A stretch of 31,518 bases of DNA from a bacterium (lineage in GTDB: Bacteria; Pseudomonadota; Gammaproteobacteria; Berkiellales; Berkiellaceae), in assembly GCA_009927065.1 (NCBI GenBank), contig RFNU01000158.1, forward strand, positions 1-31,518. The letters run 5' to 3'. A model generated the notes under the pieces. The model made no database searches, had not been told where the DNA came from, and saw only the letters and a program-made list of their open reading frames with translations. Every line of letters starts with the position of its first letter. Within the stretch, counting starts at the first letter, position 1. The translations under genes and the position numbers were made by a program. Below are positions 14,812 to 24,029 of the stretch, in pieces.

Positions 14812-16959
14812 ATGATAAAAATTTTATATTCGTTGCAAAAAATGATTCAGGGTACTCCTTCTTGGGCAGCTCTTATCTTATTCATATTATTACCTATTGA
14901 TATAGCTTTTGCTGACAATATCTTTAGTATTCAATACCCGCAAGATGATTTTTCGTTATCTTATATTAATATGCTGTTAGGTCCTTTGAGCGAGATAGGG
15001 CCTTATTTAAAAACAAATACATTTTCTTTTTTAGTAGTCAAGCTGTTATCTCTTTCTATCGCGGTAGCAAGTTTTATGGCAGCTTATCTTGTTTATAAAG
15101 CTACAATGAACTCCAGTCAGGAAGGAGTTTTTCTTGGACAACAATGGTCTTCAATGACAGTTATTTTAAGAGGTGTAGTAGGCTATGGTTTATTGACTCC
15201 TGATCTTTATGGTTATGCCTTGATCCAGAAATTTTTTATGTCCGTCATTTTGGCAGGTATAGGTTTAGCTAATCATCTTTGGGATATTATTATTGTCAAT
15301 TATGAGAAAGGTAATAGTATGCTGAATGATTCAGCTTATACAGCAGATGATCAAACGATGGCTAATCACTTAATTCGAGTCGCTCTTTCTCTCAATTATT
15401 TAGTTGACAATCAATATATTCAGAGCAGCTATTTATTAAGCTTAAATTACGATGAAACAAAAGTACAACTTGAGGTGACTTATCTAAATGGAGCTAGTGG
15501 TGGTCGAGCTGAGCAGCAACCAGAACCATGGATCATTTTTCAATTGAATTCATCAAAATATACCAAGATATCTCCAGAAATGTTGGAGAATTTAACATAT
15601 CTACTTAATATTTACTATAGTGATTCTATAGTGCAGGCTTTATCTACAGGTATCGCACAGTCGAAGAACGATGCTTCGACCACAATAGCAGCATTAACGC
15701 AACAAACACTGCAACCTGCTGATCTAAAGGCATGGGTTGAGAACCTGTATCAATCAGCGCATGCTGTAATGACGGTCACTCTGCCTAGTAGAGAGAATGA
15801 GATGAGTGGTTATCAGAAAGAAGGTTGGTTAACGGCTGGATCCATTTATTGGAAATTATCGCAAAATACAGCCTCTGAAAGCTACAGTGCAGCACTAGCA
15901 ATTCCATCAACTTCAACTACCGATCAACAAAAGTTCTTCTCGAAGTTGAGCACAACAAACTTGAGCACGACTAGTGATCCTAATGTCATAGGATTAATAG
16001 ACAATGTAACAGGACAATTGCCGGCTCAGCTTTCTTCTGAAATAGGCGACATTCCAGTTGATAGTCAGTATCAAGGATCGTTAGCAAGTATCAATTTTTC
16101 TTTTGGGTCGCTTAAAGGAGTTTATGAGAAAGTTATGAACGGAGAAGATCCGTTAAGAGATTTTATTGCTGATTGTCAAAACCTATTAAAATCAATCATT
16201 GTTTTTGTGACTGCTTCTCTTGTATCGATGATAGCAGTATCATTCTATAGTGTTCTACGTTGCCAATATCCCACATTTCATATGATTAGCTATTTTCTTG
16301 GTAGCGCACTCATATTGATTGTAAGTTTTTCATTTATATTATTACCGCCTGCAATATTGGGAGGGTATTATTTGCCACTCATACCTTTAATCATCTATAC
16401 AGCCGCAGGATTTACCTGGTTATTTAAAGTCATAGAAGCAATTGTTGCTGCACCCATTGTAGCTGTTGCGCTGATAGAGCCAACAAATGATGATTTTGGA
16501 AAATCTGAGGCTTCTACAATATTATTATTGATGGTTGCTCTTAAACCCGCTCTTATGGTGGTTGGTTTTGCCATCGCTATGCGTATTAATATTATAGGAT
16601 TTGTCATCTATTCTTATGCATTGAGTGGATTTTTGAATTTTGAGGATTTTATCTTTACGTCATCAACAGTGTTTATTGAGAAATTTATTGCCTATATCAT
16701 CTTAGATCAAATGTCTGTTTATATGATTATTGCTATTGTAAATAGAGGATTTGGATTGATTCACCAACTCCCTGATCAGGTCTTTGGATGGATAGGAGGA
16801 AAAGGAGACGAGAGTGACGTTAATTCGATTGTTGATGAAGCAAAAAGTGGTGCTGAACAGGGAATTAAAATGATGAGTCAAATTTTTGATATTTGTAGCG
16901 GTGTTGCTAAAGTTGGTATGCAAGCTTCTAAGACATTTTCTGATGACAAATATAAATAA
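14812..16959 (+). CDS. DotA-type type IVB secretion protein, copy 2
   Basis: A 715-aa DotA/TraY-family membrane protein. Hydrophobic N-terminal signal/anchor (about residues 17-35), then conserved helices with NSSQEGVFLGQQWSS and LLTPDLYGYALIQ, an extracytoplasmic domain of about 290 residues, and the C-terminal helix block with FTWLFKVIEAIVAAPIV, LKPALMVVG and HQLPDQV. It shares with copy 1 the VNYEKGNS motif after the N-terminal helices and a similar layout, so these two form a pair. The start at 14812 lies 17 bp after copy 1 and has no Shine-Dalgarno, implying coupled translation. It differs strongly from copy 1 in the middle domain, so the duplication is old and the function may have diverged. 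Confidence 0.87.
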   Translation: MIKILYSLQKMIQGTPSWAALILFILLPIDIAFADNIFSIQYPQDDFSLSYINMLLGPLSEIGPYLKTNTFSFLVVKLLSLSIAVASFMAAYLVYKATMNSSQEGVFLGQQWSSMTVILRGVVGYGLLTPDLYGYALIQKFFMSVILAGIGLANHLWDIIIVNYEKGNSMLNDSAYTADDQTMANHLIRVALSLNYLVDNQYIQSSYLLSLNYDETKVQLEVTYLNGASGGRAEQQPEPWIIFQLNSSKYTKISPEMLENLTYLLNIYYSDSIVQALSTGIAQSKNDASTTIAALTQQTLQPADLKAWVENLYQSAHAVMTVTLPSRENEMSGYQKEGWLTAGSIYWKLSQNTASESYSAALAIPSTSTTDQQKFFSKLSTTNLSTTSDPNVIGLIDNVTGQLPAQLSSEIGDIPVDSQYQGSLASINFSFGSLKGVYEKVMNGEDPLRDFIADCQNLLKSIIVFVTASLVSMIAVSFYSVLRCQYPTFHMISYFLGSALILIVSFSFILLPPAILGGYYLPLIPLIIYTAAGFTWLFKVIEAIVAAPIVAVALIEPTNDDFGKSEASTILLLMVALKPALMVVGFAIAMRINIIGFVIYSYALSGFLNFEDFIFTSSTVFIEKFIAYIILDQMSVYMIIAIVNRGFGLIHQLPDQVFGWIGGKGDESDVNSIVDEAKSGAEQGIKMMSQIFDICSGVAKVGMQASKTFSDDKYK

Positions 16960-16972
16960 GGGTAATAAAAAA

Positions 16973-19288
16973 ATGAACTCTTCAGATTGCACTGTAAAAA
17001 AACTTAATCGGATTTCCAAAACATTAGGACTACTTTGCTTGACAACAGCTCTTTATGCCGATAATTTTGAGTGGACTGTGGCTCCATCCGATACTTCATA
17101 TCAGTTTTTAACATTTTTATTTGGAACGGTGTCTTCTGATTTAACCTGTAGCTACGGATCATCCTTAGGTTGTTCTAGCCTAGTGCCTATGCTTTTTTCC
17201 ATCCTCAATCAAGGCGTGCTGGGTATAAGCGTTATTGTTCTAAGTTATTTTATGTTTACATCTACAGCCACCACCGCTCATGAAGGAGAATTTTTGGGTA
17301 AAAGCAATTCTTCTTTATGGGTGCCAGCGCGAATGGTCGGAGGACTTTCTTTTTTAGTCCCGTCTTCAACAGGTTATTCTTTATTGCAAGCTTTTATTAT
17401 GAAAGTTGCACTTTATGGTGTAGCAATGGCTAATAATATCTACGGAACAGTACAATCTTATGTGATTAATAACGAAAGAAGTTTTGCTAAAGAGCAAGGA
17501 GGTACTCAACTAGAGCTCTCTTCAACCATGATTGAAAATTTTAGATCATTAGGGAACAACATTTTTCCTTTCCAATGTTGTTATGCTTATTATTCCACTC
17601 AAGCTGCTGTTCTTAATGCGCAGATTACAGAAAACAATATTTTAGCAGACAAACCAGATGGTGTTCAAGAGTTCATGGGGGATCCAATCGCAACCTTTTC
17701 TTTACCCAGGTTTTATGGTTGTAATACTTTTTTTTCATATTATTATTTAACACAGGGCCAAATAGACCAGCTACCTAGCGGCGTCTGCAATTATAACTCT
17801 ACTCCAGAACCACTAAATGCGGCCACTGATAATACTGGAGGAGGATCGAATATATGTGGTTATTGGGAATATAAATATAGCCCAAATGATAAGAATACAC
17901 AGCAGACGAAACTCACTCTTCAAGCTTTTGAAGCCAACCTTTATAATCAGGCAAGTGTTTTAGTTGATAAATATATTGCAGGTGATCAGGGCCTGCCCCA
18001 GTACTCGCCTACGTCTACGTCTACCGTTGATCAATCTAAATTAAAGGATGTTCAGCTAGGTATTGAAAATGCTATTGCAACGGCAGTGAGGGATATGACA
18101 CCACCAGTCATGACAACTGTATCAAACGCAGGACCTCGTGATTGGTTATTATTTCCAATATATTTTTATGATTGGATAAACAAAGGCAGTAGTAGTCCTC
18201 CCAATAACTTCGGTACGCCTTCTTATTATAAAGAAGGCACAACAAAAACTCTGGATAAACAATATACAAAATTTCAGAGTAATATTGGATCGAACGGAGC
18301 CGATTTTTTTAATTCAACAAAAATTAATAACGCATTAATCCCCGAGACAAGTGCTTTTACGTTACAAGAGTTATCACCAGATAATAACAATGGTCCTGCT
18401 AGTAAGATGTATCATTATATAACAAATGATTTTTTTAAAGAAGGCGGAGATCCGTTGATCAGTTTGGCTAAATTTGGTCAGGATCTTCTTAAACTTTCTT
18501 TTGGTGTTATGCTGAGCAGTATGATTATCGGCGGAACTGTTATGGGTTTATCGGCCATTTGCTCTTCAATCTCTTCATCTTACGCGATCGGTACGGGCGT
18601 TGCTGCAGTTGGATTTATTGTGAGTTTTATCATGGTGTTTGGCATCATGATGCCATTAGGAGTGAGTTTAGGAATTTATCTGCCATTATTACCTGTAACG
18701 ATGTATTCCCTTGGGGCATTGATGTGGTTTATGACAGTTGTCGAAAGTATGATTGCAGGCCCTGTTATCGCCTTAGGTTTAGTCATGCCTAGTCAAGATA
18801 GCATGGGTAAAGCTCAACCATCAATATTGATGATGTTTAATCTTTTCCTGAGACCATCGTTAATGGTTTTAGGTATGGTCTTTGGCGCTAAGCTTTTTGA
18901 TATTTTCGCTATTTACTTTACAAATGTTATGATTAATGGCTTTGGAGCAGTGAGCAATATGGCCGGATTTAATGAATGGTACGGCTTGATTTTTGTTCTT
19001 TTCTTTTTCTTTTATGGATATTCGATTGTAGCAGTTGCTCAGCGCTGTTATTCAATGATTTATATCTTACCAGATAGAGTGATCTCTTGGATTGGTGGCC
19101 AAGCTGGAGGCTTTAGTGAGGTTGGACAAGATCTGCAGGTCATGCAGCAAGGTCTCACTAAAGGCGCAGAAGAAGCTAAAAAAGGAATGAGTTCTGTGAC
19201 TTCAGGCGCTATGGAAGCCTCAAAAGGCTTTGCTAAAGCTGCTAAAGAGAAAGAAGAGAAGGCTGCCAAAGGGAAAGCGAAAGAATAA
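16973..19288 (+). CDS. DotA-type type IVB secretion protein, copy 3
   Basis: A 771-aa DotA/TraY-family protein. Signal peptide about residues 1-29 (ending ALYA), then a Cys-containing segment (LTCSYGSSLGCSSLVPML) also present in copy 4 but not in copies 1 and 2. These are followed by the family helices with TAHEGEFLGK and LVPSSTGYSLLQ. The extracytoplasmic region (about 180-510) contains several cysteines that could form disulfides. The C-terminal helices carry LMWFMTVVESMIAGPVI, LRPSLMVLG and YILPDRVISWIG, followed by a Lys/Glu/Ala-rich tail of about 60 residues. I chose the ATG at 16973 by the signal peptide; the frame is open into copy 2. Copy 2 ends 13 bp upstream. AAGGG lies about 9 bases before the ATG. 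Confidence 0.87.
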   Translation: MNSSDCTVKKLNRISKTLGLLCLTTALYADNFEWTVAPSDTSYQFLTFLFGTVSSDLTCSYGSSLGCSSLVPMLFSILNQGVLGISVIVLSYFMFTSTATTAHEGEFLGKSNSSLWVPARMVGGLSFLVPSSTGYSLLQAFIMKVALYGVAMANNIYGTVQSYVINNERSFAKEQGGTQLELSSTMIENFRSLGNNIFPFQCCYAYYSTQAAVLNAQITENNILADKPDGVQEFMGDPIATFSLPRFYGCNTFFSYYYLTQGQIDQLPSGVCNYNSTPEPLNAATDNTGGGSNICGYWEYKYSPNDKNTQQTKLTLQAFEANLYNQASVLVDKYIAGDQGLPQYSPTSTSTVDQSKLKDVQLGIENAIATAVRDMTPPVMTTVSNAGPRDWLLFPIYFYDWINKGSSSPPNNFGTPSYYKEGTTKTLDKQYTKFQSNIGSNGADFFNSTKINNALIPETSAFTLQELSPDNNNGPASKMYHYITNDFFKEGGDPLISLAKFGQDLLKLSFGVMLSSMIIGGTVMGLSAICSSISSSYAIGTGVAAVGFIVSFIMVFGIMMPLGVSLGIYLPLLPVTMYSLGALMWFMTVVESMIAGPVIALGLVMPSQDSMGKAQPSILMMFNLFLRPSLMVLGMVFGAKLFDIFAIYFTNVMINGFGAVSNMAGFNEWYGLIFVLFFFFYGYSIVAVAQRCYSMIYILPDRVISWIGGQAGGFSEVGQDLQVMQQGLTKGAEEAKKGMSSVTSGAMEASKGFAKAAKEKEEKAAKGKAKE

Positions 19289-19299
19289 TGAAACGAAAA

Positions 19300-19354
19300 A
19301 ATGAATGGCGTATGAAGACGAGGTCTGTCACAGAGACTAACGTGTTCATTCATT
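19300..19354 (+). repeat. inverted repeat in the dotA3-dotA4 gap
   Basis: The only sizeable gap in the array (134 bp) contains 8-bp perfect arms at 19300-19307 and 19347-19354, enclosing a 39-nt region with a smaller hairpin. No T-run follows. It may be an mRNA processing or stability element. No clear promoter for copy 4 was found. Confidence 0.35.
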
Positions 19355-19422
19355 GAAGTTTATTGAGCATATGAGGCGCGCTTTATTGTGTTGTTCAGCC
19401 TTTCTTGAGAGGAATAATTGTT

Positions 19423-22400
19423 ATGATCTTTAAATTAATACGCAAATATTCTTTATTGTTAATGATCTTAACATCTTCTTTTTTGGCTTGGGCCATCATC
19501 GAGATCGGATTAGATCCTGACTCTGATATGGCAAGATCTTCTGATTTTAAGCTGACGATATCTCCTGCTGATGCTCTTGGCCCTAAAGCGTATTCAAATG
19601 CTAAAGCGTATAAACTTATTACGTATATTTTTGGAACAATGGATACATCTTCTATTGTTTGCGCTGATCCAAGTTGTTCTAGTTTAATGGGTACGCTTTT
19701 TTCCATGTTTAATTCAGGTCTTCTTGTTATTGCTGCTTTATTTTTGAGTTATGTTATTGTCGCAACAAGTTTTTCTGAAGCAAATGATGGCACCTCTTTG
19801 TCTCAAAAGTATGCTTCATCAATTATTCCACTGCGTTCCGCATTAGGACTGGGTTTTTTAGTACCAACATCAACTGGGTACTCTCTGCTTCAAATCTTTG
19901 TGGTGAAAATCGCTTTATATGGTTCAAGTGCTGCTAATACCATGTGGCATTATTTATTGGATTATCATAATATGACCGGCTTGCCAATAGGCAGAGAATC
20001 TTTATACGATCAATCCTCATCAATCCCTGGCACGTTATGGACATCACAACAAATTGTTACGGACATGAATCAAATCGCAGTCTGTAATGCTTATATGAAT
20101 GTTCTTGGCGCTAATGGTGGCCGAAGCAAACAGTTTGCCAGTAAAAGCGGCCCACCAGACAGTGCTTTTTTTACTGCTTATTGGGAGAAGGATTGGGAGA
20201 AGGACTCTAATAAGATGGTCACATACCTTAAAACAGCCCCCTATGATGCGTCATCCGAAACCTACGTTCCGGGATTTAACAATACGTGCGGAGAAATGAG
20301 CCTTTCTGAAGGAAGTGAAGAATTAAGCCCTGCGCTTGCTAATATGATGTTCACCTATATGAACGCAATAACATCAGTTGCAGAAAATTTTGTTAAAACT
20401 TTTGTGAATGCAGGATCTCCACTGGCTATTGAGACTGAAGCAACAAATAATTATAAAGAGCAATATATTCTTATTGCCAATCAACTAGAAAGCGATTTGC
20501 AATCGTACTTTTATGGGCAGACAAAATCCTCGAGTGAGGGTAATAGTAACGATACTGAATGGTTAGATATTCCTGCCAATTTCTTCAGTTTATTAAAAGA
20601 AGCTGCAACAAAAGGAACTGCAGTAAATTTAACATCAAACCTTACCACTAAGACTGCGATGATGGAGCAAACGGTAGACTATGATAATTTAAATGACAAT
20701 ATTGACGCTACCTGTAATTTTTATTCAGCAGAGCCTAAACGCAGTAGTGGTTCGATGTCTATAACTTTTGCAGGATCTCCAGGTGCAACAGCTGAGATGA
20801 ATAGACAGTTGGAATCAATGGAGAATGAGGTTGCAAAAAACGATGCCTTATTAGGTTTATCAACTATAGGAACCTATTGGTTAAAATTAGCTTTAGATTT
20901 GTTGATCGCAGGGTTTTCTGTAGGATTGATTGTCACAACTATAACAGGTGTTGCATCAGATTATCTTAATATTGAGTGGTTTGGTATTTTTACAAGCTTT
21001 GTTGGGATTATTTTGACCATATTTCAATCTATGGCTATGTTGATACCAATAGCAACTGTTTTTGCGATAGGGCTTCCTATGATGCCTTTGATTATGTTTA
21101 CCGGCGCGATTTCAACATGGTTAGTACAAACAATAGTCGTTGTCGTAGGCGCCCCAATGATCGCATTAGGATTGATTGCTCCAGGTCCAGGTCTTGGCAA
21201 AGCCGAGCCTGCACTGTTGTTAATCCTGAACCTTTTTTTAAGACCAAGCTTAAATATTTTAGGTCTGGTTGCGGGAGCAAAGCTTTTTAATATTGGATTT
21301 TTATTTTTTACAAACGCTTTTGTATCAACAGTGAATGATAGTTTCTACATTATGAATGTGGATTCTACTTCATTAATGAGTATTGCTTCTATTATGTTTC
21401 TTTTTGCCTACACTTTTATGATTTCAGCTTTATGTTCACGCTGTTATGCTTTGATTTATTTATTACCCGATCGAGTGCTAACATGGATCGGCGCACCTGC
21501 TCTTCCAAGTCAAGAAATCCAAGCGATTTTACAAGCTTCACGCAGGAACTTACAGCAAGCTGCTCAAACAGGAATGGAAGCTGGTACAAAATTGATGGAA
21601 GGTATTACAGAGCAGTTTCAGTCCGCCAGCGAAACAGCGAGGGATAACAAAGAAGAGAAAAAAGAACGAGAAAAAGATTTGTTGGGATTATTAGCTCAGA
21701 GCGTTGGTCTTGATAAAGAGAGTAAAGAAATAAGAACACAGTCTATCGGAGAAGTAAAAGAGCAGTTAAAGCAAATAAAAGAGAAACAAGGAAAAGCGGC
21801 ATTACCAGATCCAACAACACCTATTGCAAATAAAGTTGCTCTCAGTGAGTTTGATAAAAAAGATCTTGAAACATTACAAAAAATTGCTGCTGATCAGTTA
21901 AAAGATCCAGAAGATAAAGCACTATTAGATAAGCTTCAAGCTCTTCCAAATAATGACTATAAGAAAGAAACATTCACAACACAACAGGTAGAGAGGTTAA
22001 AAAGTCTTTTAAGCGGTGAACCTGAGGTAGAGAGGTTAAAAAGTCTTTTAAGCGGTGAACCTGAACTTGCAAATCGTGTTCGAGACGCTGTTCTTTCTAA
22101 AAATGAGGAGAAACTCCTTAAGGACACCAACAGCCCTGTTAAGTTAGCACTCTTTCAAGCGGCTAGCGGTCTTTATTATCGATTCAGCGCTCCAATAGAA
22201 TATGCTCTCTCTACACTGCAGGCGGCGGCGACCAGGAATAATCCTGAGGGTGCTGAACAAATAAGAGCCGATCGTGATGCTAAGTATCAAGAACGTACAG
22301 AGCAGTTAACGACAGCTAAAAAGCTACAAGCTTTTGCCAATGATAGTATACAACAAGCAGTAACAAAAACAGCTGTTGATACAGCATCAACTGTATCACG

Positions 22401-23016
22401 TGGGGTATCAAGTATAGCAAAACAGGCTTATGATAAAGCTGGGGGTGATTTTCTTGATTCCAAGTTGGCTCCAGTGATAGAAAAAATCGATTCTAAGCTT
22501 GTAACTCCAATCAGTAAAGGAATGACCTATGCTGCTGATAAGGCAATATATGCTATCAGAAATATGAGCGTTGAGCCTGGTGCGGATTTTGGAGCAACAA
22601 TTGAGCAGCGAGCAGTGATGGCTGCTGCTCGAAATCTTGCTTGGGCAGGAGAGCGTGTAGGATCTATAAAATTAGGGACAACGACAGTTGGAACTGTGGC
22701 TGCACAGGGAGGCGCACTGATCGCTGCTGGTGTTGCATCTCCTTATGTCTTAGGGAGTAAGGCTAGCGCTTACGTTGCTCATTCACGTGTAGGACAAGCC
22801 ATAACTTCTGGTATGACCGTGGCTGCCACTGTAGCTGATTATCCTGTGAAGGGAATATCTTATATGGGTTCTACAGTTTCTAAAGGTTATTCTAACGTTG
22901 CTTCTACAGTTTCTAGAGGCATAACCTCAGGTATAGAGAATACATCGCTTTGGTTTAGTGATCGTTATGGTTCTATGGTTGCAGGGGCTTATAGCTTTGT
23001 TTCAAGAAACAAATGA
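19423..23016 (+). CDS. DotA-type type IVB secretion protein, copy 4, with long C-terminal extension
   Basis: A 1197-aa DotA/TraY-family protein, the largest of the four. The N-terminal signal/anchor (about 8-27) is followed by the Cys segment CADPSCSSLMGTLF shared with copy 3, the helices with LVPTSTGYSLLQ, an extracytoplasmic domain, and C-terminal helices with ISTWLVQTIVVVVGAPMI, LRPSLNILG and YLLPDRVLTWIG near residue 690. A tail of about 500 residues follows: charged probable coiled coil (about 700-790), a Lys/Asp/Leu-rich part with a perfect 13-residue tandem repeat (856-881), then an Ala/Gly/Ser-rich region with three STVS(R/K)G motifs. ATG at 19423 with GAGAGGAA upstream. Legionella DotA is similarly long, so this copy may be the functional counterpart. 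Confidence 0.87.
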   Translation: MIFKLIRKYSLLLMILTSSFLAWAIIEIGLDPDSDMARSSDFKLTISPADALGPKAYSNAKAYKLITYIFGTMDTSSIVCADPSCSSLMGTLFSMFNSGLLVIAALFLSYVIVATSFSEANDGTSLSQKYASSIIPLRSALGLGFLVPTSTGYSLLQIFVVKIALYGSSAANTMWHYLLDYHNMTGLPIGRESLYDQSSSIPGTLWTSQQIVTDMNQIAVCNAYMNVLGANGGRSKQFASKSGPPDSAFFTAYWEKDWEKDSNKMVTYLKTAPYDASSETYVPGFNNTCGEMSLSEGSEELSPALANMMFTYMNAITSVAENFVKTFVNAGSPLAIETEATNNYKEQYILIANQLESDLQSYFYGQTKSSSEGNSNDTEWLDIPANFFSLLKEAATKGTAVNLTSNLTTKTAMMEQTVDYDNLNDNIDATCNFYSAEPKRSSGSMSITFAGSPGATAEMNRQLESMENEVAKNDALLGLSTIGTYWLKLALDLLIAGFSVGLIVTTITGVASDYLNIEWFGIFTSFVGIILTIFQSMAMLIPIATVFAIGLPMMPLIMFTGAISTWLVQTIVVVVGAPMIALGLIAPGPGLGKAEPALLLILNLFLRPSLNILGLVAGAKLFNIGFLFFTNAFVSTVNDSFYIMNVDSTSLMSIASIMFLFAYTFMISALCSRCYALIYLLPDRVLTWIGAPALPSQEIQAILQASRRNLQQAAQTGMEAGTKLMEGITEQFQSASETARDNKEEKKEREKDLLGLLAQSVGLDKESKEIRTQSIGEVKEQLKQIKEKQGKAALPDPTTPIANKVALSEFDKKDLETLQKIAADQLKDPEDKALLDKLQALPNNDYKKETFTTQQVERLKSLLSGEPEVERLKSLLSGEPELANRVRDAVLSKNEEKLLKDTNSPVKLALFQAASGLYYRFSAPIEYALSTLQAAATRNNPEGAEQIRADRDAKYQERTEQLTTAKKLQAFANDSIQQAVTKTAVDTASTVSRGVSSIAKQAYDKAGGDFLDSKLAPVIEKIDSKLVTPISKGMTYAADKAIYAIRNMSVEPGADFGATIEQRAVMAAARNLAWAGERVGSIKLGTTTVGTVAAQGGALIAAGVASPYVLGSKASAYVAHSRVGQAITSGMTVAATVADYPVKGISYMGSTVSKGYSNVASTVSRGITSGIENTSLWFSDRYGSMVAGAYSFVSRNK
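21987..22064 (+). repeat. perfect 39-bp tandem duplication in dotA copy 4
   Basis: Two identical, adjacent 39-bp units (21987-22025 and 22026-22064) keep the frame and encode VERLKSLLSGEPE twice (residues 856-881). The absence of any substitution indicates a very recent duplication or an actively slipping repeat. Confidence 0.9.
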
Positions 23017-23178
23017 ATATGATTGGTCTGTAAAAAATTAGCATAAGATCTATCGACCGATACCAGCAATGTATTATTGCTTCATTGCAAGCTTATCTTC
23101 TTTAGGGGTTGGGTCGTTCATCTCAATGATCATTCATGGGCGAGAAGAGCGCGTTAGGTTCGAGTGTAAAAAAGCAAA

Positions 23179-23868
23179 TTAATATTTTTTTTCTCTTTTA
23201 GGTTTAAAACTTTTATCTTGATTGACAATAGACAACAGTTGTACTGTCGCATCAACAGATAGACCAAGAATTTTTGCTATTTTGCCTATAGAGCAAAACA
23301 TCTTTAAATAACAAATTAAAACCCATCGGATGACTGACTGCATATCTTTTGCAAAAGCAATATTGGTTAAGTCAGTAAAAATTGACTCAGTACTCCCTGA
23401 GCCTTGTTTTTTCTCACAATCCAGGCATCGATAAACGTAAACACTCTGATCGGTAATTGTAATTTTTATATTTTTGGAATAACAACGAGGGCAAGTTAAT
23501 CCATTGCGCCAGCGAAATGCTCTTAAAGCTATCATGGCTTCTTCTTCACCAATTAATGATAAAATGGCTGCTGCACGGTTATCCTCATTGATATATTCAG
23601 AACCCATCGTTGCTATACGTAATGCTTCTAAAGATCGTCGACGGGGATTGGCTGCATGTTGATTTGTGTTAAGACTTTCATTCAATAATGGGCCAAATTC
23701 ATCTGCAATAAACGATGGAGTCGGTAATGGAGGTATATGAGAGAAAGAGTTTGTTCCAATAAGATCGTCAATCTCATTTTTTTGGCGCACATCCATAATA
23801 GGTTGATTAGGCACACGCATATGACCCTGCTTTTCTTTTTTTTTAAACCACCAATCAAAAAAACTCAT
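23179..23868 (-). CDS. zinc-ribbon/HTH protein resembling the N-terminus of IS1595-type transposases
   Basis: A 229-aa protein of unknown function. The N-terminal about 100 residues are polar and probably partly disordered, with RRR near residues 76-78. Residues 126-151 hold a zinc ribbon, CPRC and CLDC separated by 18 residues. This is followed by a helical region (about 155-220) with SIGKIAKILGLSVDATVQLLSI, a helix-turn-helix pattern. This order (zinc ribbon, then HTH) is that of IS1595-family transposase N-termini, but the catalytic DDE domain is absent and I see no terminal inverted repeats. It faces the dotA array tail to tail. A domesticated DNA-binding protein is the best guess; a transposase remnant is the alternative, though the frame is intact. 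Confidence 0.7.
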   Translation of the reverse strand: MSFFDWWFKKKEKQGHMRVPNQPIMDVRQKNEIDDLIGTNSFSHIPPLPTPSFIADEFGPLLNESLNTNQHAANPRRRSLEALRIATMGSEYINEDNRAAAILSLIGEEEAMIALRAFRWRNGLTCPRCYSKNIKITITDQSVYVYRCLDCEKKQGSGSTESIFTDLTNIAFAKDMQSVIRWVLICYLKMFCSIGKIAKILGLSVDATVQLLSIVNQDKSFKPKREKKY

Positions 23869-23915
23869 TTTTTATCACGATTCGCTGATGTAACTCTTAG
23901 TGTAAATGAAGTTGG

Positions 23916-23938
23916 CTCTTTATTCCAGAATAAAAGAG
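23916..23938. promoter_or_regulatory. palindrome upstream of the zinc-ribbon gene
   Basis: Arms 23916-23925 and 23928-23938 are complementary over 10 bp with one bulged base and a 2-bp centre, 48-70 bp upstream of the ATG at 23868. It has operator-like geometry, and the binding protein is unknown. Confidence 0.3.
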
Positions 23939-24029
23939 ATACAGAAGTCTTTAAAAAGCTGATCATTAAACTCACTTGATCATGCTAGAAATAGCATTCT
24001 TTCAAGAATACTCTGACAAATATATAGGT

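Noticed and set aside
16886..16972. N-terminal extension of DotA copy 3 overlapping copy 2.
   Set aside because: The signal peptide begins at the Met at 16973; the extension would bury it.
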